NCBI GenBank assembly: GCA_942159475.1
Contig: OW804094.1
Span: 8,501,555-8,565,554, forward strand
Source of the DNA: Sthenelais limicola
Lineage: Eukaryota > Annelida > Polychaeta > Phyllodocida > Sigalionidae
Reading direction: 5' to 3'
DNA: 64,000 nucleotides
Shown here: piece after piece, positions 57,301 through 64,000 of the stretch
How the letters are laid out: each line of letters starts with the position of its first letter
Numbering within the stretch: the stretch's first letter is position 1
Made by a program: the position numbers and the translations under genes
Notes under the pieces: generated by a model
What the model was told of the DNA's origin: nothing
The model's input: the letters and a program-made list of their open reading frames with translations, nothing else
The model's database searches: none

Positions 57301-57397
57301 TGAACCCTCCCTGAAGTTTCTCCCCTCCCCCAAGTGGTTACAAATGAACCCCCCTGAAGTTTCTCCCCTCCCCTAAGTGCTTACAAATGAACCGTCC
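54361..57397. repeat. U-free right end of the array
   Basis: The first 1.5 kb is a third copy of sequence seen at 48,017-49,150 (for example 55,217-55,465 equals 48,485-48,733). The last 1.5 kb has more varied units, including TACACATGACTCCCCCC at about 56,770, 56,990 and 57,080. The array ends abruptly at GAACCGTCCC, next to non-repetitive DNA. Confidence 0.8.
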
Positions 57398-58143
57398 CTT
57401 AGACCACGAGTAGCTTGGTACAGACTGTGAGCTTTTTTATTCAGGGAATCCCTTTTCAAAGGAAATACTTAGTATGCATTAAGACTGGTCTGTCTCATGT
57501 CTTCCTGTGTTCTATAGGAGCTGGTTCATTTATCTAACCGTCTGGATGTAAAGGCACGGCCCCAATTTCCCTGTTTACTGTTTTTAGACATGTTTTTATA
57601 ATTGTTGGATTTTTTTTGATAATATGCTTAAGGCCTAAGCTAAAGCGAAAATGTTATTGACCGCTATGATAAGAAGGTCTAGATGTACCCACAAGGGTCA
57701 TACTTTTATTTCCATGTAATTATATTATATAAAAACTTTATGCTATGACACCTGCTTATATTTATTAATTTAATGCCTTTTGCCTTAAGCAATCAGGCAA
57801 CGCTGAGAATATCAATGCTTGTTGCTGAAATGTATGTTTGTTGTCCTAATAAACATATTCAAAAATCAAATAAAATCATACATCTAGAAATAAATTAACT
57901 CGGTTTTATCGATTAATTCTGTATCAAGGTATTTGATGAACATGTGTTGTCATGTGTCTTTAATTCTGTGTGCCTTGGTCCTCAGATTGTTCACTTTTAC
58001 TTACAGGGTTGTTGTTGTTGGGGTTGAAGTGGAAACGCTATCCATGTAGTTGACTAGGGACAGGTAATAAACAAGTTGATAATTGCATCTCTACCTGCAA
58101 CCAGTCATTAGTCTTCAAATGATCACCAATCAGAGAAGCTTCT
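57398..58143. other. Right margin of the array, no gene recognised
   Basis: AT-rich single-copy-looking DNA. An AATAAA at about 57,848 lies in CCTAATAAACATATTCAAAA, which looks like the 3' end of a transcript or a retroelement, but no coding sequence precedes it. The switch from array to this DNA is sharp. Confidence 0.45.
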
Positions 58144-58347
58144 GGATCAGATCGTCAGAAACTGTACATTCAGCCGCTCAATCCTGCTAAATTAGACTGA
58201 AAAATGATTTATACTAAAGTATATTTGGTATTGCTTTGATTAAAAAGATCTGTTTGGTTATGGTCAATTGAATTTTGAACTTGATCTTTGTCCTAAAATT
58301 TGGTTAATGTACAATTTGGAATTGTACATTTTCTGACGATCTGACCA
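58144..58347 (+). mobile_element. Family A element, shortened
   Basis: Starts GGATCAGATCGTCAGAAACT and ends ACGATCTGACCA. The interior is short by about 30 bp. It lies 6 bp before the next A element. Confidence 0.72.
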
Positions 58348-58353
58348 GTATGT

Positions 58354-58588
58354 GGGTCAGATTTTCAGAAAATGCACAATTGGTAGCTCTACACATTTAG
58401 CTAATTCTGCTAAATAATGCTGCAGTTTAGTCAATGCTAGGTGAAATCAAGTATATTTGGCATTGCATTGATTCTAGCAATCTGACTGGTTAGGTTAAAC
58501 TGTATTTTGAACTTTATTTTCGTCTGAAATTCGGGTTACTTTAGAGGATTGGTGAAGGTGAATTGTACATTTTCTGACGATCTGACCC
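58354..58588 (+). mobile_element. Family A element, complete
   Basis: A 235-bp element from GGGTCAGATTTTCAGAAAAT to CGATCTGACCC. Flanks ATGT and TTAT do not form an exact duplication. Confidence 0.83.
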
Positions 58589-58736
58589 TTATGCAATCGC
58601 CTGGCTCCTTCCTCCCAATGCTGATGTAGACTTCCCTGGAATCCATTGCTGCGGCTTCCTACAGACATAGTTCTGCGAGTCTTCAATGAACTTCAATAAA
58701 AGCCAAGTGTACCAGATCTAGTGAGAATATGAATAT

Positions 58737-58955
58737 GGGTGAGATCGGCAGAAAATGAACAAATGGCAGCACTACACATTAAGTGAATCCTGCTAAACAA
58801 GGCTGGAATTGGTAAATACTAGGTGTATCTCTGTATAACTGGTATTGGGGGATTTTAAAGAATGTTTTGGTTAAATTTAATTATATTTCAAACCTAATCT
58901 ATATCTTAAAGCTGGGAAATTTGACAAATTTGCTGAAAGTCAATTGTGCCTTTTT
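58737..58955 (+). mobile_element. Family A element, highly degenerate
   Basis: GGGTGAGATCGGCAGAAAAT at the left, CAGCACTACACATTAAGTGA next, and a weak right end (GCTGAAAGTCAATTGTGCC). An old copy. Confidence 0.55.
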
Positions 58956-59259
58956 AATTTGAACAATGTTTGGCAGGACTAGATCACCACAATGGTGTTC
59001 TTGCTCTAGTAGCTACAAGTGATTTATCTTTCAATAAGTCATATACTGTATGCCTGGATTAGGTTGATCACTTCTAGCCAACCTTTATAGAAATAGACCT
59101 TAGTAGAACAATAGCCAACAATTTATAACTCCTACATTTACTTTTAATTCTGACCCACACCCAGTAGTTAAGGAACATACTAGAAGCCCTGGATTTATAT
59201 TCAGATGTATGGCTTCTATGTGTTTAACACCCATAGATCTAATGTGTTCAATTTAATTC
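58956..59259. other. No recognised feature
   Basis: AT-rich spacer of about 300 bp. Nothing recognised. Confidence 0.45.
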
Positions 59260-59548
59260 AATAGAGGATTTGCACATGTCACTGCGCATACCTGTTATAG
59301 TGCATCTTGGGATTGATTCTGTTGAAATCTGACAAACAAATATTTGGTAACATTAAACCGAATGCATGATGGGAAGGACGTGGCCTTGTGTTATAGAAAC
59401 ATGTAATCATATGGATATTGATATCAGAACATTGATAAATAGTCCATTCTGATCATGGCATGTTTTCTATAGATGTGTAACTGTACCATTAGTTCCATTT
59501 TTCAATGCGAATCTAAATTAAAAATGGCAGCTATGCAACTCCCTTATT
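59260..59548 (+). mobile_element. Family D element, internally deleted
   Basis: From AATAGAGGATTTGCACATGT to CTATGCAACTCCCTTATT. About 50 bp shorter than full-length D, missing the CAAGAATGTTTTCA region. ATTCAAT directly precedes AGAGG and directly follows CCCTT, a candidate 7-bp duplication. Confidence 0.78.
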
Positions 59549-59609
59549 CAATTTATAAAATCAATATAGGATGAAATGCGCTGCTTGTAATTCTGCATGA
59601 TTTATATAT

Positions 59610-59848
59610 GGGTCAGATTTTCAGAAAATGTATCAGCAGCTCTACAAATTTGCTAACTTCTGTTAAATTAGACAAAAAATGATAAATAATGGGCATATCA
59701 GAGTATCTTTGGCATTGTAGGCCTATTGATTACAAATATTTCTTTTATTGTGTTCAACTGCATATTGAACGTCACTTTTCACTTAAATTTGTGTTATTTG
59801 AGAGGATTGGTGAAGGTGGAGAGTATACATTGTCTGAAAATCTGACCC
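59610..59848 (+). mobile_element. Family A element, complete
   Basis: A 239-bp element from GGGTCAGATTTTCAGAAAAT to AAATCTGACCC. Flanks ATAT and CTAT match 3 of 4. Confidence 0.84.
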
Positions 59849-60103
59849 CTATATATCGAAAGAAATTCTCGGCTGCAAAGCACTAAGCTGAGTGCTTTTG
59901 CAGAGGCGAATCCAGTAGTTTGTATTCAAAAGAAAAAAGATGACAAATGTATTGGCTTGCTCTGGAGACAAATAAACACTAAAGGAGACCATACAGCTGG
60001 ATATGTGCATTATATACCACGGGAGTTGTATCTTACTATGTCTATCAATCTACCCTGCCAACCAGTAATAGGACCCAACACTAGGGACCATGCTTCATGT
60101 TAT

Positions 60104-60513
60104 GTGATCCGTTTGAGGAAAACGAGTTGTAAGTCGCAAAATATGGATTTTGAGATATCACCATATTTGAAAAGAGGAGATCAAGCTGATTCCAATGATA
60201 GTAAACACTAGGACACCTATTAAATATTTCTATATTTTAAGTTTGATATATTTTTTTTAAAAATGAGTTTGCTATGTTTCTGGATGGGTAATTACCAGGA
60301 AGGTAACTAAATATAATATTATTCCATACGAAGGCCTTCAAAACGCAAGGATATGTTTAATACAATGTCCTGAAATTTGTTACATGGATTCATATGATTA
60401 TAATTACTAAACCCTCAAAAAATCGGAACATTTCAATGAAGAGGTCTTGTGAAAAAATGCTTTGAAAAATATCAATTTTCCAACTTATGACTCATTTTCC
60501 TGGAACACATCAC
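60104..60513 (-). mobile_element. Family B element, complete
   Basis: From GTGATCCGTTTGAGGAAAAC to CTGGAACACATCAC, 410 bp. Flanks TTAT and ATAT match 3 of 4. Closest to the copy at 16,270. Confidence 0.84.
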
Positions 60514-60674
60514 ATATGTTCAATACTCAATAGGGCAACTCTAGCACCAGGTATAATAGAGACGGATACCTTTACTTACCGGTACTTTCTTCTATTTCTA
60601 TCTCCAAGTTCCTGACTAAGACTTTTTCCTTAGGCAAAAGTTTCTCCACTTTCGTCTATAGTATTTATCTATAT

Positions 60675-61083
60675 GTGATGTGTTTCAGGGAAATAAGTCA
60701 CAAGTTGCAAAATTGATATTTTTCAAATTGTTTATATTACAAGATCAATTGATTGGAATGTTCTAATTTTTGGGAAGTTTATCATTTATATTAATATCGA
60801 TCGATGTCTCAAATTTCAGGACAATATATTTAATATATCCTTTCGTTTTAAACGTCTTCATATGGAGTATATTTAGTCACTTTACTGTTGTTTGCCCTCC
60901 CCAAAATATTGCAAACTTTTCTTTTCAAAAACAAGAATATCAAACTTAAAAACTAGAAATACGTATTACATTATTAGACTGTTTACTATCATTGGAATCA
61001 GCTTGGGCTCATCATTTTAAATATGATGATATCTGAAAATCCATTTTTAGCGACTTGTGACTTATTTGCCCAAAACGCATCAT
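60675..61083 (+). mobile_element. Family B element, right end damaged
   Basis: Starts GTGATGTGTTTCAGGGAAAT after ATAT (60671-60674) and ends CCCAAAACGCATCAT. The interior closely matches the copy at 12,390. Confidence 0.82.
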
Positions 61084-61447
61084 ATCTCTTCCCCTTGTAG
61101 TAAAATCCACACACAACCAACACAGAAAAACAAATTGAGAGGTCGGAGTCATAATCACTGCAAACACTGCAATACAATACCATTATATCCATCTATCCAT
61201 AAAACATTAACCATAATAAATAATGATTCATGCAATCTGACAGCTACGATCCCTGGACAAATATTCAGGCTATTTATAATAATTTGTAGCCTAGGAATTC
61301 ATTCATGATATGCGAGTAACATTGATCCCATGAATAAGGTTAAACCAGGGCCCATCCTTCACCCAGAGACCTGTCACACTGTATTGCCTCCAGTAGGCTG
61401 TAGTACTTGCTCCTTTACCACTTAAGTTCCTTCTTCCTCATATACAT
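61084..61447. other. No recognised feature
   Basis: AT-rich spacer. An 83-codon plus-strand frame beginning at 61,057 overlaps the B end and has no motif. Confidence 0.45.
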
Positions 61448-61682
61448 GGGTCAGATTCTCAGGAAATATACAATTGGCAGCTGAACACATTTAGTAAATT
61501 CTGCTAAGTTAGGCTGGAAAATGATGAATACCGGGTATATCTGGGTATATTTGGGATCGCATTGATTTAAAGTATCAGTTCTGCTATGTTAAACTGCATT
61601 TTGAAACTAATTTTGGTCTTAAATGTGGGTTATTTGAAAGGATTGGTGAAGACGAATTGTACATTTTCTGAAAATCTGACCC
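61448..61682 (+). mobile_element. Family A element, complete
   Basis: A 235-bp element from GGGTCAGATTCTCAGGAAAT to AAATCTGACCC, exactly flanked by ACAT (61444-61447 and 61683-61686). Confidence 0.88.
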
Positions 61683-61693
61683 ACATACTGGAG

Positions 61694-62518
61694 GAGGTTC
61701 AGGAAAATGAGTCTCAAGTCGCAAGATTTACATTGTCAAAGTGATTTATTCACAAGATATCTTTGTTGGAATGTTTTTGTATTTGGTGATTCTAGTCCTT
61801 GGGGTTTTATGAATACATTTACCAAATTCTAGGTCATTTGTGATGTGTTTCAGGAAAATGAGTCACAAGTCGCAAAATCCATATTTTTAAAAGTCATTTA
61901 TTCACAAGTTTTCCTTTTTGGAATGTTTTCCTTTTTGAAGTATCTAGTAAGATAGGTCTTATGAATATATGGACCAAATTTCAGGATGGTGTATTATATA
62001 TATCTATACATTCTAAGATCATCCTATGCAGCACATTTACCTACTTTACTATAGTAATTGTTCGCCCCAAAATATTAGAAACTTTTTTTCAGAAATAAAA
62101 AAATATAACTTTAAATATAGAAATACTTATTTAATGTCCTTAATGTTTACCACCATTGGAATCGGCTTGATATCCTCTTTTCAAATATAATGGTGTCTCA
62201 AAATCATCTTTTTGCGACTTATGACTCATTTTCCTGAAACACGTCACATTTTATTAAATATATCTATGCATTTCTAAGGTCACCCTGTAGATTATATTTA
62301 GCTTCTTTACAAGTGAAATGTCCACCCACAAATCTTTCAAACCTTTTTCAAAAATAAAATTTAATACATCAAACATAAAATATAGAAAAACTACTTAGGT
62401 GCCCTCAATGTTTACCATCATTGGAATTGGCTTCATCTCATCTATTCAAATAATGTTATGGTGATATCTCATAATAAATATTTTGCGACTTGTGACTCAT
62501 GTTCCTATAACACATCAC
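61694..62518 (+). mobile_element. Family B element interrupted by another family B element
   Basis: The left end is degenerate (GAGGTTCAGGAAAATGAGTC). The interior runs to ACCAAATTCTAGGTCATTT at 61,839, then resumes at 62,252 with TATTAAATATATCTATGCAT and ends CTATAACACATCAC at 62,518. Rejoined, the order matches intact B copies. Confidence 0.82.
61840..62247 (+). mobile_element. Family B element nested in family B
   Basis: From GTGATGTGTTTCAGGAAAAT to CTGAAACACGTCAC, 408 bp, exactly flanked by ATTT (61836-61839 and 62248-62251). The host is another B element. Confidence 0.87.
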
Positions 62519-62532
62519 ATATTGGAGGCGTT

Positions 62533-62618
62533 TCCTTAAAGCCGCACTCTCCGTTAACGTCGGTCAAGAAATGAACATTTTCTACTTTTTGTTCAGTTCT
62601 TTTACAACTCATCTATAA
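62533..62618 (-). repeat. Dispersed repeat F, second copy
   Basis: Reverse complement of 17,697-17,787, sharing GTTAACGTCGGTCAAGAA and TGAACATTTTCTACTTTTTG. Here TTAA near 62,535 is single and no hairpin is inserted. Bases 62,619-62,915 hold nothing recognised. Confidence 0.7.
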
Positions 62619-62919
62619 GTCATTAAATTTGATAAGAATTTGATGGGATTTTGTCTGGCTGTTTTTGCTACCTGGCTTCATAAACGGCCTTATTTGTTTT
62701 TGGAGGACATGCCCCAAACCATTCCTATGATGACTTCACTTATCATCGCTCACCGGCGGCTGTTTTCACTCGACCAATTCTACTTCAAATCGTTGTATTA
62801 ACATATAATTATGGCAGTTGCAGAATATTGATGAATGCAGACCGATATGACTAAATTTGGTGAGTTTCTGTTTGCCATAGTAGCTGGTAATGCAGATGTA
62901 AAAGTGAGCAGTGTGCTAG

Positions 62920-63290
62920 ATTGTCAGAAAATGAGTCATAAGTCGCAAAAAATAGATTTTGAGATACCATTATATTTGAAAAGATGAGATCAAGCCGATT
63001 CCAATGATAGTAAACAGTCTAATAATCTAATAAGTATTTCTAGATTTTAAGTTTGATATTTTCGTTTTTGAAAAAAAAGTTTCCAATATTTCTGGGGGTC
63101 AATAAACAGTAAAGTAACTCAATGTAGTCCATATAAGGACCTTTAAAACGCAAGGATATAATTATTACATAGATTGTTACATAGATTAACCCACCAAAAA
63201 TTATAACATTCCAATCATGTGATCTTGTGAAAAACACTTTGAAAAATATCAATTTTGTGACTTATGACTCATTTTCATGAAACACATCAC
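62920..63290 (-). mobile_element. Family B element, left end clipped
   Basis: Begins inside the left repeat (TTGTCAGAAAATGAGTCATA) and ends ATGAAACACATCAC. The interior GATACCATTATATTTGAAAA matches the copy at 17,288. Confidence 0.8.
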
Positions 63291-63410
63291 ATATTCAAAT
63301 AGGATTTAATCTTAAATCAGAGCATGTAACCATTATATTGTATTCATACTAGTAAATCTCTTTTAGTCGTTGACAAAGTGACATTGTCAACCGTTAAGAT
63401 AAATAAGAGG

Positions 63411-63625
63411 GTGACATTTCCAGAAAATGCACAATTCACATTCAGAAACCCTCCCAAATAACTCGAATTCAATACAGAAATGAGGCTCAAAACACAATTT
63501 AACATACATAAACACATGCTTTGGATGAACTTGATGCCAAATATAGTCAGATATAACTAGTATTTCCCATTTTGCAGTCGAATTTAGCAGAATGTACTAA
63601 ATGTGTAGAAACTGTACATTTTTTC
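63411..63625 (-). mobile_element. Family A element, inverted, diverged
   Basis: GTGACATTTCCAGAAAATGC at the left, then TTCACATTCAGAAACCC, and AATGTGTAGAAACTGTACAT at the right. Same diverged subtype as 9,531. Terminal GGGTCAG/CTGACCC lost. Confidence 0.68.
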
Positions 63626-63630
63626 TGTTC

Positions 63631-63866
63631 AATGTTACTGGATGGGTAATTACCAGTAAAGTAATGAAATATACTGCATACAAAACCCTTCAAAACGCAA
63701 GAATATATTTAATACAATGTCCTAAAATTTGTTGCATGGATTCATATGACTATAAGTACTAAACCCTCTAAAAATCAGAACATTTCAATAAAGAGACCTT
63801 GTAATAAAAACAATTTAAAAAATATCAATTTTGCGACTTATGACTCATTTTCTCGAAACACATAAC
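63631..63866 (-). mobile_element. Family B element, right half
   Basis: From GTTACTGGATGGGTAATTAC to CTCGAAACACATAAC. It joins directly onto the A fragment. Bases 63,867-64,000 are unassigned. Confidence 0.72.
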
Positions 63867-64000
63867 ATATAGCCCTATTCACTTGAGCTCGTTAGTTATG
63901 GGCAATGGGGATGTCCTGCCCAACACTCTTAGCTGGAGCATTGACCCCGTGCTCCTTACCATAAATAAGGAAGGGAGGACAACCCAAATGGATGGGGCCA

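Larger units (their letters stand above)
26066..57397. repeat. 31.3-kb C-rich minisatellite array, 42-45-bp unit
   Basis: Each unit starts CTGAAGTTTCTCCCCTCCCC and continues with an AAGTGGTTACAAATGAAC segment and a C-run of 3-10. Length varies mainly by C-run. Common variants are AGTAGTT and AGTGCTT for AGTGGTT, TCACCTCC or TCCCGTCC for TCCCCTCC, and TTGAAG for CTGAAG. Allowing for embedded U segments I estimate about 650 units. Because 42 is divisible by 3, two frames per strand stay open (for example EVSPLPQVVTNEPP or LKFLPSPKWLQMNP per unit). These shift wherever the C-run changes, so no protein is called. Confidence 0.95.

Noticed and set aside
26066..57397. CRISPR array
   Set aside because: Direct repeats of constant length are present, but there are no unique spacers between them, no cas genes, and the context is eukaryotic. 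Units abut directly, which makes this a minisatellite.
26066..57397. Telomeric repeat tract
   Set aside because: The unit is far longer than TTAGGG-type telomere repeats and lacks that motif, and ordinary repeat-rich DNA continues on both sides.
57398..57860. Terminal exon or 3' UTR of a host gene at the right margin
   Set aside because: AATAAA at about 57,848 is suggestive, but no open reading frame, splice pattern or homology could be seen upstream, where the array begins.

Overview
This window is eukaryotic, almost certainly metazoan, genomic DNA of a repeat-rich intergenic or heterochromatic type. No bacterial-style operon, rRNA, tRNA or host protein-coding gene could be supported. The only convincing coding sequence belongs to two damaged non-LTR retrotransposons (LINEs). 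Everything else recognisable is transposon-derived or tandemly repeated. The mix of short inverted-repeat elements, CR1/L2-like LINEs and a GAGTGAGTGAG-headed SINE-like repeat suggests an invertebrate, plausibly a marine mollusc or deuterostome. That placement is inference; the sequence does not fix the taxon.

Left flank (1-25,850) and right flank (57,400-64,000): AT-rich DNA packed with short non-autonomous elements. Family A (about 235 bp) has GGGTCAG...CTGACCC inverted ends and about 24 copies. Family B (about 400 bp) has GTGATGTG...CACATCAC inverted ends and about 20 copies or fragments. Family D (about 340 bp) starts AATAGGGGATTTGCAT and has five copies. Family C is a SINE-like repeat with three copies. 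There are also several long foldback elements (E, G, and a TTAA-flanked hairpin). Elements are nested in each other, which fixes target-site duplications (4 bp for A and B, about 15 bp for C) and a partial order of insertion. A CR1/L2-type LINE lies on the minus strand (about 4,592-8,670); its ORF2 is nearly complete but carries three small frameshifts. A second, 5'-truncated LINE lies on the plus strand (about 24,495-25,724) and ends in a (TTAATC)n tail.

Centre (26,066-57,397): one 31.3-kb minisatellite array of a C-rich 42-45-bp unit. I estimate about 650 unit copies. Twenty copies of a non-repetitive AT-rich segment of about 140 bp ('U') are embedded in it. The array has higher-order structure: U triplets recur in blocks of 4.3, 5.0 and 5.5 kb, with a near-identical 5.0-kb tandem duplication. 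A separate 3.0-kb tandem duplication lies near the right end. The first U copy alone keeps extra unique flanking sequence and looks like the founder. The unit is a multiple of 3 bp and leaves two frames open per strand, so the many ORFs here are best explained as repeat artefacts.

No pathway links these features. The window reads as a record of transposon accumulation around a recently and repeatedly amplified satellite. All family assignments come from reading and comparing copies by eye; no alignment or database search was run.
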